Shown in pieces: positions 28,912 through 38,058 of a DNA stretch of 64,000 bases (the stretch's first letter is position 1; each line of letters opens with the position of its first letter). The notes below the pieces were generated by a model. That model made no database searches, was not told the origin of the DNA, and was given only the letters and a program-made list of their open reading frames with translations. The DNA comes from Alcanivorax quisquiliarum (GTDB lineage Bacteria; Pseudomonadota; Gammaproteobacteria; Pseudomonadales; Alcanivoracaceae). The stretch spans positions 29,351 to 93,350 of the forward strand of contig NZ_JALKII010000010.1 of the NCBI RefSeq assembly GCF_023051175.1, read 5' to 3'. The position numbers were made by a program, and so were the translations under genes.

Positions 28912-30198
28912 TTACTTCTCCAGCACTGCCACCACGCCCTGGCCACCTGCGGCACAGATGGAAATCAGGCAACGGCCGGAGCCTTTTTCGTTCAGCAGCT
29001 TGGCTGCGTTGGCGAGGATGCGGCCGCCGGTAGCCGCAAACGGGTGCCCCGCTGCCAGCGAGCTGCCTTTCACGTTGAGCTTGCTGCGATCGATACTGCC
29101 GAGCGCCTTGTCGCGACCGAGGCGATTTTTGCAGAAGCTTTCATCTTCCCAGGCTTTCAAGGTGGCCAGTACCTGCGAGGCAAACGCTTCGTGAATTTCG
29201 TAGAAATCGAAATCCTGCAAGCCCAGGCCAAGCTTGTCGAGCATGCTCGGCACGGCATAGGCCGGCGCCATCAGCAAGCCTTCCTTCTTGTTGACGAAAT
29301 CGACCGCCGCGGCTTCGCCGAGTGTCAGGTAAGCCAGCACCGGCAAGCCACGCTCTTTGGCCCACTCTTCGCTGGCCAGCAGCACCGCTGATGCACCATC
29401 GGTCAGCGGTGTGGAGTTGGCTGCTGTCATGGTGCCGTCCGGGCCGCCAAATACCGGTTTCAGTGTGGCCAGCTTTTCCAGCGTGGAATCGCCGCGCATG
29501 TTGTTGTCGCGCTCCAGGCCCTTGAACGGCGTGATCAGATCCGCCTGCCAGCCATCAGCGTAGGATTTCGCCAGATTCTGGTGGGACTGCCAGGCAAGCT
29601 TGTCCTGCTCTTCCCGGCTGATGCCCCACTCCACTGCCGTCACGGCCGCATGGTCGCCCATGGAAAGCCCGGTGCGCGGCTCGGCGTTTTTCGGTACATC
29701 CGGCATGAACCATTTCGGGTTCAGCAGTTTCAGCGCCAGCTTGGCCTTTTCACCGTTGGTCTTGGCCTTGTTGATCTCCATGAATACTTTGCGCTTTTCG
29801 TCGTTGACGCCCAGCGGCGCGTCAGAGGTGGTATCCACACCGCCAGCAATAGCGCTGTCGATCTGCCCCAGCGCAATCTTGTTAGCCACCAGCAACGCCG
29901 CTTCAAGGCCCGTACCACAAGCTTGCTGAAGATCATAAGCCGGTGTCTCCGGTGCCAGCCCGGAGCTGAGCACACACTCACGCACCAGATTGAAATCCCG
30001 GGAATGTTTCATCACGGCGCCAGCGGCCACCTCACCGATGCGCTCGCCTTTCAGGTTGAAACGCTGCACCAGGCCCTGCAACGCCGCGGTCAGCATGTCC
30101 TGGTTGGAGACGCCGAAATAAGCGCTGTTGCTGCGCGCAAACGGAATCCGGTTGCCACCGATAATGGCCACTCTGCGAACACTCTTGCCTGCCAGCAT
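28912..30198 (-). CDS. Thiolase (acetyl-CoA acyltransferase, FadI/FadA2-type)
   Basis: A 428-residue thiolase that would cleave 3-ketoacyl-CoA or join acetyl-CoA units. The nucleophile lies in LQQACGTGLEAALL; the later conserved blocks are EIHEAFASQVLATL and the acid/base pair region AAGHPFAATGGRI and ISICAAGGQGVV, with the second active Cys. The ATG at 30198 has GGAGGA upstream and replaces a longer frame to 30321. It is divergent from a high-molecular-weight FabG gene; the same head-to-head pair (fadA2/fabG4) occurs in Mycobacterium. Confidence 0.92.
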   Translation of the reverse strand: MLAGKSVRRVAIIGGNRIPFARSNSAYFGVSNQDMLTAALQGLVQRFNLKGERIGEVAAGAVMKHSRDFNLVRECVLSSGLAPETPAYDLQQACGTGLEAALLVANKIALGQIDSAIAGGVDTTSDAPLGVNDEKRKVFMEINKAKTNGEKAKLALKLLNPKWFMPDVPKNAEPRTGLSMGDHAAVTAVEWGISREEQDKLAWQSHQNLAKSYADGWQADLITPFKGLERDNNMRGDSTLEKLATLKPVFGGPDGTMTAANSTPLTDGASAVLLASEEWAKERGLPVLAYLTLGEAAAVDFVNKKEGLLMAPAYAVPSMLDKLGLGLQDFDFYEIHEAFASQVLATLKAWEDESFCKNRLGRDKALGSIDRSKLNVKGSSLAAGHPFAATGGRILANAAKLLNEKGSGRCLISICAAGGQGVVAVLEK

Positions 30199-30499
30199 CT
30201 TTCTTCCTCCGGTCTGGGCGTTGCGAAGCGCGCACAGCGCGACGCCACCATTAAGATGGGCGCAGTCTAGCCCGATGCCGCGCTCGCTCATTGGCTGCGC
30301 CGCCGACGGCGTTTCTGCCATGGGTCAATATCGCTGAGCAGCTGCAGTGCTTCAATAGCGCCCAGCCTGGGGGCAGGCCGGAATATGCTGTGTTAATGTC
30401 CCCTCATCTGGCAATCCAGGCTGGTCTTCGCGATCACCTGGCGGCCCATCAACGGCCATCAGCCAATCAACCGGATTACCTAGACTCAGGGTGAGCATA
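30199..30499. other. Divergent spacer thiolase / fabG
   Basis: About 300 bases without a gene; it must hold the promoters of both divergent genes. No clear palindrome was seen. Confidence 0.5.
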
Positions 30500-31918
30500 A
30501 TGAGCGACGTCTATCAGGCCATTGCCAACTCCGCTGTCGGCAAAAAAGTTTTCAGCGCCATCAACCTGCCGATCCCCGTGATCCTCGAACGCTACGAGCC
30601 GGGCGCGGTGTCCTTTATCAAGGGCGCTGTAGTGCTGGGCGGTGCCGCAGGCGGCAGCGCTGCGCAAAGTGTGCTGGCGACGCTTAAATTCGCACCGGAA
30701 GCGGTGGCCCACACCCTCGCTGGCGGCGCAGCCGAAGCAGATATCCGCAAGGCCGGCGATGCCGTGGGCGAACAGATCACCGCCTACAGCCCGAGCCGCG
30801 AAGATGGCCGCCGCTTCAAGGCGTTGATCTTCGATGCTACCGGCATCAGCAATACCGGCGAGTTGCGAGCCGTGTGGGATTTCTTCAATCCGGTGGTGCG
30901 CAAGCTTGAAAAAAGCGGGCGCATCGTGGTGATCGGCCGCACGCCCGAACTGTGCAGTGTGGAGCAGCGCATCGCCCAGCGCGGCCTGGAAGGGCTGGTA
31001 CGCAGCCTTGGCAAAGAGATCAAGGGCGGCGCCACCGCCAACCTGGTTTATGTGGAGGCTGGCGCCGAGGCACAACTGCAAGGCCCGATGCACTTCCTGC
31101 TGTCACCGAAGTCGGCGTATGTATCCGGCCAGGTGATGCGCGTCAGCGGAGCCGGCTTCACCGGCGAGGGCTTCAACTGGACACAGCCGCTGGCCGGCAA
31201 GACCGCGCTGGTGACCGGCGCCGCACGCGGCATCGGCGCCGCCATTGCCCAGGTGCTGGCGCGGGATGGCGCCCGCGTGATCGTGCTCGACATTCCGCCC
31301 ATGGCCGAAGACCTCAAGCAGGTGGCAGGGCAGATCGGCGGTGTGGCACTTGAAGCCGACATCACCGCCGCCGAAGCCCCGCAGCTCATCAGCGACAAGG
31401 CCCGCGAGCTGGGCGGCCTGGATATCATCGTCCACAACGCGGGTGTGACCCGTGACAAGACCATGGCCGGTATGCCGGACAAGTTCTGGGACATGGTGAT
31501 CGACATCAACATCGCCTCCGAAGAGCGCATCAACGCTCGCCTGCTGGCAGACAGCACGTTGAACGAAGGCGGCCGCATTGTTTGCGTCAGCTCGATTTCC
31601 GGTATCGCCGGCAATATGGGCCAGACCAACTATGCCACCTCCAAGGCGGCGGTGATCGGCATGGTGCAGGGCATGGCGCCCGAGCTGGCCGGCCGCAATA
31701 TCACCATCAACGCGGTGGCTCCCGGTTTCATCGAAACCCAGATGACGGCAGCGATTCCGTTTGCCATTCGCGAAGCTGGCCGGCGCATGAACTCCATGAA
31801 CCAGGGCGGCCAGCCGGTGGACGTGGCGGAAACCATCGCCTTCTTTGCCAGCCCTGCTGCCCAGGGCGTGACTGGCAACGTAGTGCGCGTGTGCGGCCAG
31901 AGCCTGCTCGGCGCCTGA
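30500..31918 (+). CDS. High-molecular-weight 3-oxoacyl reductase (FabG4-type)
   Basis: A 472-residue short-chain dehydrogenase of the long FabG class. Residues 1 to about 225 form a degenerate flavodoxin-like Rossmann domain; the C-terminal 245 residues are a canonical SDR domain with GKTALVTGAARGIGAAIAQVLA (cofactor site), NAGVTRDKTMAGM, and the catalytic Ser and Tyr-Lys in CVSSISGIAGNMGQ followed by NYATSKAAVIGM. Such enzymes reduce 3-oxoacyl-CoA with NADH. The ATG at 30500 is used; a GTG at 30491 is an alternative. A terminator follows. Confidence 0.9.
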   Translation: MSDVYQAIANSAVGKKVFSAINLPIPVILERYEPGAVSFIKGAVVLGGAAGGSAAQSVLATLKFAPEAVAHTLAGGAAEADIRKAGDAVGEQITAYSPSREDGRRFKALIFDATGISNTGELRAVWDFFNPVVRKLEKSGRIVVIGRTPELCSVEQRIAQRGLEGLVRSLGKEIKGGATANLVYVEAGAEAQLQGPMHFLLSPKSAYVSGQVMRVSGAGFTGEGFNWTQPLAGKTALVTGAARGIGAAIAQVLARDGARVIVLDIPPMAEDLKQVAGQIGGVALEADITAAEAPQLISDKARELGGLDIIVHNAGVTRDKTMAGMPDKFWDMVIDINIASEERINARLLADSTLNEGGRIVCVSSISGIAGNMGQTNYATSKAAVIGMVQGMAPELAGRNITINAVAPGFIETQMTAAIPFAIREAGRRMNSMNQGGQPVDVAETIAFFASPAAQGVTGNVVRVCGQSLLGA

Positions 31919-31936
31919 TTCGCTGCTGCGATACGG

Positions 31937-31967
31937 ACGCCCCGGTCATTCCGGGGCGTTTTTGTTT
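31937..31967 (+). terminator. Terminator of the fabG gene
   Basis: ACGCCCCGG (31937-31945) and CCGGGGCGT (31951-31959) form a perfect stem with loop TCATT, followed by a T run. Confidence 0.92.
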
Positions 31968-32059
31968 CTGGCCGCATACCTCCCCTCGTGCGCCTGCTGC
32001 GCAGCCCGAGCAATTCGCACCACCTGCGCAACCTGCGTAGGCCGAGCAGGCCGCAGAGC

Positions 32060-32190
32060 CCGAGTAACCTGAGTAGCCCGAGTAACCTGAGCAATCCGAG
32101 TAGTCCGAGTAGTCCGAGTAGTCCGAGTAGTCCGAGTAGTCCGAGTAGTCCGAGTAGTCCGAAGTCCGAGTAGTCCGAAGCCCGAGCAGT
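32060..32190 (+). repeat. 9-base minisatellite
   Basis: The unit GAGTAGTCC is repeated exactly about six to seven times around 32098-32160, flanked on both sides by diverged copies (GAGTAACCT, GAGTAGCCC, GAGCAATCC, GAAGTCCGA). It lies in the 487-base spacer between the fabG gene and the ABC transporter genes. Frames through it code only low-complexity peptides on either strand, so I do not treat it as a gene. Confidence 0.9.
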
Positions 32191-32405
32191 CATCTACGCA
32201 GCCTGAGCACCTGAGCCGCGTCTGGCAGCACGGCCCACACCGCTTGCGCCAGCCGCCCCCGAGCACACCCCGCGCTGCCTGAAACTGCTGGCGTGTTCTC
32301 GCCGCCGGCCAGTACGTTTTTTGTTGTGCGCGTCATATCGCTGTCATCTGCCGTCCGTACCCTTTGCGACGAACTGGTGGCAACCGCATGACCGGAGCAT
32401 GACAG
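32191..32405. other. Upstream region of the ABC importer genes
   Basis: No gene seen. The region between the minisatellite and the ATPase start must hold the promoter of the importer operon; no obvious Fur-like or Pho-like box was found by eye. Confidence 0.4.
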
Positions 32406-33482
32406 ATGGCCGGCTACCTTCACGCCTGCGGGCTGAGCAAACATTTTGGCGGCACGGCGGTGCTCGACGGCATCGATTTCACCCTCAGCCGAGGTGAATG
32501 CCTGGTGCTGCTCGGCCCGTCCGGCTGCGGCAAGACCACCTTGCTCAATATCATTGCCGGGCTGCTGCAGGCCGACGGCGGCGAGCTGCATTGCGACGGC
32601 GCGCCGCTGGACGTGCCGGCAAGCGGCCACTTCACGGCGATGCGCGAACGCGGCTTCTCGATGGTGTTTCAGGATTTTTCCCTGTGGCCGCACATGACGG
32701 TGGCGCAGAACGTTGCCTTCGGCCTGGGCCTGCGCGGGCTGTCACGCGCCGACGTGACGCAGCAGACTCACGCGGCGCTGGCACGCGTGCAGATGACGCA
32801 CCTTGCGGATCGCAAACCGGCCGCGCTGTCTGGTGGCCAGCAGCAGCGTGTCGCCATCGCCCGCGCCATTGCTGTCTCGCCCCGAGTGCTGCTGCTGGAT
32901 GAACCGCTGTCGGCACTGGATGCACGCCTGCGTGAAGACCTCAAAAGCGAGCTGGCACAATTGCTGCGCGATACCGGCCTGACGGCGGTGTACGTCACCC
33001 ACGATCAGAGCGAAGCGTTGTCGCTGGCAAATCGTATCGCCTTGATGAATCAGGGCCGCATCGAACAGATCGACGCCCCGGAAAATATCTATCAGCGCCC
33101 ACGCACCCGCTTCGCGGCCGAATTTATCGGCAGCGCCAATCTGGTGCCCTACCAGCGCACCCGCAACGGCCTGCAACTGGATGGCCAGACGGCGCTCACC
33201 GGCGCCAGCACCAGCCAGTTGGCAACGCTGCCCGCCACTGGCCATCTGGTGATCCGCCGTGAAGCTGTGCGCATGGTCGCGCCCGATAGCGCGCCCTGCG
33301 GCAGCCAGCTGGTGCTGCAAGGCACCTGCGTGCGGCGGCATTATCTTGGTGATCGCCAGGAGGTGCTGGCAGAGATACGCCCCGGCTTGCAATTGTGCGG
33401 TTTCGCCGATCAGCCGTTTCATCCCGGCGCGGCCGTGTCGGTGCGCATCAGCGCCGAGGCGCTGCACGCCATCGGGCACTGA
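32406..33482 (+). CDS. ABC importer ATPase (ferric/AEP-type)
   Basis: A 358-residue nucleotide-binding subunit of an ABC importer of the FbpC/PotA/CysA group. Walker A GPSGCGKTT, signature LSGGQQQRVAIARAI, Walker B VLLLDEPLSALD, and the H-loop YVTHDQSEALSLANRIALM are all intact. The last 100 residues form a TOBE-like regulatory domain. The closest functional groups are ferric iron, 2-aminoethylphosphonate or thiamine importers; sequence alone does not decide. A binding-protein gene begins three bases after its stop. Confidence 0.9.
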   Translation: MAGYLHACGLSKHFGGTAVLDGIDFTLSRGECLVLLGPSGCGKTTLLNIIAGLLQADGGELHCDGAPLDVPASGHFTAMRERGFSMVFQDFSLWPHMTVAQNVAFGLGLRGLSRADVTQQTHAALARVQMTHLADRKPAALSGGQQQRVAIARAIAVSPRVLLLDEPLSALDARLREDLKSELAQLLRDTGLTAVYVTHDQSEALSLANRIALMNQGRIEQIDAPENIYQRPRTRFAAEFIGSANLVPYQRTRNGLQLDGQTALTGASTSQLATLPATGHLVIRREAVRMVAPDSAPCGSQLVLQGTCVRRHYLGDRQEVLAEIRPGLQLCGFADQPFHPGAAVSVRISAEALHAIGH

Positions 33483-33485
33483 CAC

Positions 33486-34535
33486 ATGACGGCACTTTTG
33501 CGGCTGACGGCACTTTTGCGGCTTTTGCAGCTGTTGCTGCTCACCGGCGCGGTGCTACTTTGTGTTGGCGTTATTGGCGGCTGTAGCCGCCAGGACGATA
33601 CCGCGCTGGTGATCTACTCGGCCGGCCCGCGCCCGCTGATCGAACAGATCAGCGCCGACTTCACCGCCGCCACTGGCGTGCCGGTGCGCCTGTTCGTCGC
33701 CACCACCGGCCAGCTGATGGCCAAGCTGGAGGCCGAGCGCTTTCGGCCGCAGGCGGATGTGGTGATCTTCGCCAGCGATGTCGCCGCCGAAGCACTGAAG
33801 CAGGCCGGCCGGCTGGCACCATTGGGTGAGTTGGCCGGTGATGCCACTCACGCAGGCTGGCACGACCCGGCCGGCTTTTATCTGGCTACCAGCGCAGCGC
33901 TGGTCGGCGTGGCGCTGGGCGCCAGCGCCGTGGACACGCGCCCCGATTGGCCACAACTTTTCAGCACCCAGCCGCCCGGCCGGCTGGCCATGCCATCACC
34001 GTCACGCTCCGGCACTGCCGGGGATTTCGTCGTCGCTCAAGTGCTCACCCAGGGCGATGCCGCCTGGCAGGATTTTGCCCGCGCCCGCGCCGCCGGGCTG
34101 GAGTTTCCCGCTGCCAACAGCCAGGCGCTGACATCGCTGCTGATCGGCAACTATCACGCCGTCATTGGCGCCGCCGATTACCTGGTATTCCGCCAGATCG
34201 AACAGGGCGCGGCACTGGCGATGCACTACCCCGCCGAGGGCGTGCCGCTGATGACGCGCCCCGTGGCGATGCTCGCCGGCACGCCGCGTGCAGCGGATGC
34301 GCGGCGCTTCATTGCCCATCTGTTCAGCGATGCATCACAACTGCGGATCGCCGAGGCACACCTGTTGCCCGCCAGCGTGCGCGTGGCGGTCAGTGACGTG
34401 CGCGCCGCTGCCACCGCGCCAGCGCGGGTATGGCGCGGCGATGTGCAAGCGGCACTGGCCAGCCAAGGGAGCATTTTGCGGCGTTTTCAATATCAGGTCG
34501 AACGGGCGCAGATACCGCCGCCGGAGCAGCCTTGA
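33486..34535 (+). CDS. ABC importer substrate-binding lipoprotein, copy 1
   Basis: A 349-residue periplasmic binding protein anchored as a lipoprotein (GVIGGCS). The mature start LVIYSAGPRPLIEQISADFTAATGVPVRLFVATTGQLMAKLE is the pattern of the FbpA/AEP-binding cluster (class D type proteins). It has Arg/Pro-rich middle segments and ends about 360 bases before the permease gene. It is a paralogue of the 36701-37675 product. The first twelve codons include a short duplicated phrase (ALLRLTALLRLLQ). Confidence 0.87.
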   Translation: MTALLRLTALLRLLQLLLLTGAVLLCVGVIGGCSRQDDTALVIYSAGPRPLIEQISADFTAATGVPVRLFVATTGQLMAKLEAERFRPQADVVIFASDVAAEALKQAGRLAPLGELAGDATHAGWHDPAGFYLATSAALVGVALGASAVDTRPDWPQLFSTQPPGRLAMPSPSRSGTAGDFVVAQVLTQGDAAWQDFARARAAGLEFPAANSQALTSLLIGNYHAVIGAADYLVFRQIEQGAALAMHYPAEGVPLMTRPVAMLAGTPRAADARRFIAHLFSDASQLRIAEAHLLPASVRVAVSDVRAAATAPARVWRGDVQAALASQGSILRRFQYQVERAQIPPPEQP

Positions 34536-34899
34536 ACACGGCCGGAGCCATCATCAGCACTGCCAGAGTCGGCATGCACGCCACCGAAGTGAGCACGCAC
34601 GTCGCCGGAGCTATGATGAAAAAAGCCTCGAACCGAATCTCGCGCCGGGATTTTCACCTGACTTGCCACCTGACTTGCCACCTGACTTGCCACCCGACTT
34701 TCCGCCCGACTTTCCACCAGATATTCCACCGAATAGTGCACCTGACTTTTCACCTGATATTCCGCCAGACATTCCAGCGGAGGGTGCACCGAACATTGCG
34801 CCAAATATCGCATAGCGCCGTAGCACAGCAGCGATGTCTGTCGGATAAAAAAACATGCGTGTCGGGGAAAAAGGCAGCAACCGCGATGGCCACAGCACA
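34536..34899. other. Spacer between binding-protein and permease genes
   Basis: A 364-base interruption of the operon. It contains the 12-base repeat listed separately. Several overlapping open frames cross it, but all owe their openness to the repeat and none is a convincing gene. Confidence 0.5.
34651..34810 (+). repeat. 12-base tandem repeat between importer genes
   Basis: About 13 units of the type CCACCTGACTTG, exact in the first three and increasingly diverged (CCGCCCGACTTT, CCACCAGATATT, CCGCCAGACATT). In one plus-strand frame it reads (Pro-Asp-Leu/Phe/Ile-Pro)n. The period of four codons and the conservation of Pro-Asp-x-Pro through the diverged units hint that this frame was once translated. 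Confidence 0.85.
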
Positions 34900-36567
34900 A
34901 TGAACGCCACACGCTTTCCTCGTGCCCGCGCCCTACCCTGGCCGCTGCTGCTGTGCCTGCTATTTCTCGGCATCACCGCCGGTTATCCGCTGCTTCTGCT
35001 GTTTCTGCAAAGCCTGTTCCCGGAGCTGATGGGCGGCAGCCTGGCAGGATTCTTCAGCGCCTATCGCGCCATTGGCGATACACCCGAAATCGGCACACTG
35101 CTGTTCAATTCACTGAGCTGGGCCGCCGCCGTCACCGTGGTGAGCTGGGTGTTCGGCATTCCCTGCGGTTATCTGCTGGCGCGCACACAACTGCCCGGCA
35201 AGGGGCTGGCACGGTTGTCGTTGCTGGTGCCGATCATGACACCGCCGTATATCGCCGCGCTGAGTTATATTCTGGTAATGCAGCACGGCGGTTTCGCTGA
35301 CACCCTGCTCGGCACGATGCCGGAAAGCCTGCGCAATCTATTTTTCTCCTTTTCCGGTGTCACGCTGGTGATGGCGCTGTCATCCTTCGGTTATGTGGCA
35401 CTCGCGGTCGAAGCCACACTGGCCGGCCTGCCACGACGCCTTGAAGATGCAGCGCTGCAACTTGGCGCCAGCCGGCTGCGCGTGGCCGCTCGCATCATGT
35501 TGCCGCTGTTGTTGCCGGCGATCATCAACTCCGGCCTGCTGGTGTTTCTCGAATCATTGTCCAACTTTGGTGTGCCGGCCGTGCTCGGCACCCGCGCCAA
35601 CCTGCCGCTGTTGCCGGCGGAGATTTTCTATCTGGTCACCAGCTGGCCGGTAGACCTGGCGCTGGCCACCTCGCTGTCGAGTTTGCTGTGCCTGTTTGCA
35701 TTGGTGGCGCTTTATGGTGGCCGCTGGCTGGCGTCATTGTTTTCGGCGGGTGGCAGCCGCCCCGGCCAGCAGGCGCTGCGCCCGTTGCGCACCCGTGCCG
35801 TGATACTTGCCTGGGCCTGGATCGGCGGGCTGTTTTTGCTCAGTACCGCGCTGCCTTATGGCGCGATGATCCTCACCAGCCTCGCGGATCGCTGGCAAGA
35901 CGGGCTGCCCACGCTGACGCTGCGGCATTATCACGCCTTGCTGTCGCCGGGCGGCCGTGGCCTGTCGGCGCTGCTCAACAGCCTGTGGCTGAGTATCGCC
36001 GCCGCCAGTATCTGCGTGCTGGCCGGAGGCTACATCGCCTACACCGCTGCACGCAGCGAAGGCCGTGCCAAAAAAGTGATGGATGCGCTGGCCATGCTGC
36101 CGCGTGTGATTCCGAAAATCGTCATGGCGGTGGCTCTGATCCTGGCCTGGAATGCGCCCTGGATTCCGCTCGATATTTACAACACGGTCTGGATGCTGTT
36201 GCTGGCGTATGTGGCGATCTATATCACTGATGCGCTGAATTACACCCACGCACAGCTGGCCGGTGTGGGCGTGAATCTGGAGCGCGCTGCGGCATTGATG
36301 GGCGCCTCACGGCTGACGGTGTTTCGCCGCATCGTGCTGCCACAACTCAAGCCGGCGCTGCTGGCCGCCTGGCTCACCACTTTTATCGTCTGCATGCGCG
36401 AGCTGGTGGCCTCTATCCTGCTGCTGCCACCGGGCGTGGATACCTCCGCGACGTTTATTTTCAATCAGTTCGAGCAGGGCGATATTGCGCTGGCCATGGC
36501 CATGGCCACGGTGACTATCGGCCTGAGTGTGGTGGTGATGCTGGTGGTGCAGCGGCGCAGCCGTTAA
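34900..36567 (+). CDS. ABC importer permease, two fused modules
   Basis: A 555-residue inner-membrane permease with about 12 membrane segments. Both halves carry the EAA loop of binding-protein-dependent permeases: LEDAALQLGASRLRVAARIMLPLLLP and LERAAALMGASRLTVFRRIVLPQLKP. The fused arrangement is that of FbpB/SfuB-type ferric or ThiP-type permeases, so one polypeptide suffices for the pore. Start chosen at 34900; an in-frame ATG at 34855 adds only a hydrophilic leader. It is convergent with a second binding-protein gene. Confidence 0.92.
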   Translation: MNATRFPRARALPWPLLLCLLFLGITAGYPLLLLFLQSLFPELMGGSLAGFFSAYRAIGDTPEIGTLLFNSLSWAAAVTVVSWVFGIPCGYLLARTQLPGKGLARLSLLVPIMTPPYIAALSYILVMQHGGFADTLLGTMPESLRNLFFSFSGVTLVMALSSFGYVALAVEATLAGLPRRLEDAALQLGASRLRVAARIMLPLLLPAIINSGLLVFLESLSNFGVPAVLGTRANLPLLPAEIFYLVTSWPVDLALATSLSSLLCLFALVALYGGRWLASLFSAGGSRPGQQALRPLRTRAVILAWAWIGGLFLLSTALPYGAMILTSLADRWQDGLPTLTLRHYHALLSPGGRGLSALLNSLWLSIAAASICVLAGGYIAYTAARSEGRAKKVMDALAMLPRVIPKIVMAVALILAWNAPWIPLDIYNTVWMLLLAYVAIYITDALNYTHAQLAGVGVNLERAAALMGASRLTVFRRIVLPQLKPALLAAWLTTFIVCMRELVASILLLPPGVDTSATFIFNQFEQGDIALAMAMATVTIGLSVVVMLVVQRRSR

Positions 36568-36700
36568 AGCGCGCAACGTGCTGCCGGCTTTTTAGCCCCG
36601 CCCCGATTGCCGGCTGGTCACATCCTCGGTAAACCGCAGCAGACAGTTCTGGGCCCAAGGCCGCCCTGCCAATAATGCAGGCCATGAGCAGCCCGGAACG

Positions 36701-37675
36701 CTACGCCCAACCAAGCGGAATATCGCCATAAGGCGCATCAAACAGCGCTGCAAAACGCGCCAGCAGCGCCCGCCGTGCAGTGTTGTGCAGTACCGGTGAC
36801 ACCGATTGCAATGCCGGCAGGCTGGCCGGCCAGGGCGGAGAATCGTCCCCCTCGCGCCAGACCGGCAACAAGCCGGCTGCGCTGACTCGCTGCTGGGCCG
36901 GGGCGCCGATCACATGCGCCAGAAAATCCTGTGCCTGCGCGGCATGGCGTGCGCCCTTGAGCACCATCATCGGCCGTGCGGCGCTCACCGTGCCGGTGCG
37001 CGGCAGGATGAAACGCAATGCCGCACCATCCGCCTGCCGTGCACGGGCCAGATAATCGACACAGCCGAAGACGACATCATGCTCGCCGCGCAGCAACTGC
37101 GTCAGCGCCTGGCTGTTGCTGCCGGCCACCACCATGCCGGTCGCGCGAAGATGGGCCAGCAATGCCCACAGGGACTCACCCCAGGCACGATCAAGGCCCA
37201 GCAGCAAATCCAGCGTGGCGCCGGATTGCGCCGGGTCAGGCATGATGACGCGCTGCTGCAAGGACGGCGCCAGCAGCCCCTGCCAATCGTCCGGTGGCGT
37301 GCCCGGCGCGCCTTCTCGCCATGCCAGGCCAAGCACCGACACCGCCTGGGCAAGCAGGCATTCGGTGCGCAGGCCAGCGGGCAGCTGTTGCGCGCCGGCC
37401 ACGGACAACGGCAACAGCCGCTGCGCACGCTCCAGCTCCAGCGCTGCATCCCAGGAGGCCAGGATCAGCACATCCGCCACCGGCGCACTGGCTTCTGCTT
37501 CCAGCCGCGCCAGCAGCCGCCCGGTGGTGCCCTGCACCAGATTGACCGGCACCCCGGTGGCCGTCATGTAATCAGCCACCAGCTGGCGTGCCAGCGCCCC
37601 CGGCCCGGCGGCATAAACTGTCAAGGCGTCGTTGATAACCGGCACAAGCCGGTGCCGACGCAAAAAAGTTTTCAT
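36701..37675 (-). CDS. ABC importer substrate-binding protein, copy 2
   Basis: A 324-residue paralogue of the 33486 product: LTVYAAGPGALARQLVADYMTATGVPVNLVQGTTGRLLARLE aligns with its mature start. It sits on the opposite strand and probably offers the same permease an alternative ligand. The N-terminus is odd. From the ATG at 37675 the chain MKTFLRRHRLVPVINDA has no signal peptide; an upstream in-frame ATG at 37756 would add a hydrophobic stretch (CILVVLLSLFFPVG), but then a long charged spacer separates it from the mature start. The signal region may have been altered by the small hairpin sequence near 37640-37660. Confidence 0.72.
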   Translation of the reverse strand: MKTFLRRHRLVPVINDALTVYAAGPGALARQLVADYMTATGVPVNLVQGTTGRLLARLEAEASAPVADVLILASWDAALELERAQRLLPLSVAGAQQLPAGLRTECLLAQAVSVLGLAWREGAPGTPPDDWQGLLAPSLQQRVIMPDPAQSGATLDLLLGLDRAWGESLWALLAHLRATGMVVAGSNSQALTQLLRGEHDVVFGCVDYLARARQADGAALRFILPRTGTVSAARPMMVLKGARHAAQAQDFLAHVIGAPAQQRVSAAGLLPVWREGDDSPPWPASLPALQSVSPVLHNTARRALLARFAALFDAPYGDIPLGWA

Positions 37676-37756
37676 TTTCAGAACCGTTTTTTGTAAAGGC
37701 CCAACAGGAAAAAACAAGGATAAAAGCACAACAAGAATGCACGACAGAAAACACAA

Positions 37757-38058
37757 TCAGAGCACGGCAGAAACATGACCAGAAACCCCTCTGCCATATC
37801 AGGCCGGCAGATTTAACACCCGGCCTTGAAACGATCAACCGATTTTGGCACTCACCAGAAAACTTAATAAAACTGTCATGCAAAAACAGTCCCGATGTCA
37901 TGCCACACGCTGACACTCACCCTCGGCAGCTGATGCCACTTTCTTTCAACGCGCGCTTCATGGATGAAGGCCGGCCGTTTGTCAGAGCGAAACAGCTTGT
38001 CTCAAGCGCCCCGGGCACGACGGATTTCGTACCGCCATGGCGATATGGAAATGACAAC
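37757..38058. other. Divergent spacer binding protein 2 / porin
   Basis: About 300 bases between two divergent genes, partly open in the porin frame (from 37900) but without convincing coding character. It should hold both promoters. Confidence 0.4.

Noticed and set aside
31946-32266. Long low-complexity frames through the 9-base repeat (LGL or RTT repeats)
   Set aside because: The frames are open on both strands only because the repeat has no stop codon. They share the spacer with a terminator, and no ribosome site was seen.
34288-34903. Frames crossing the binding-protein end and the 12-base repeat
   Set aside because: Their upstream halves lie out of frame in a confident gene. The repeat region itself is reported as a repeat and a finding.
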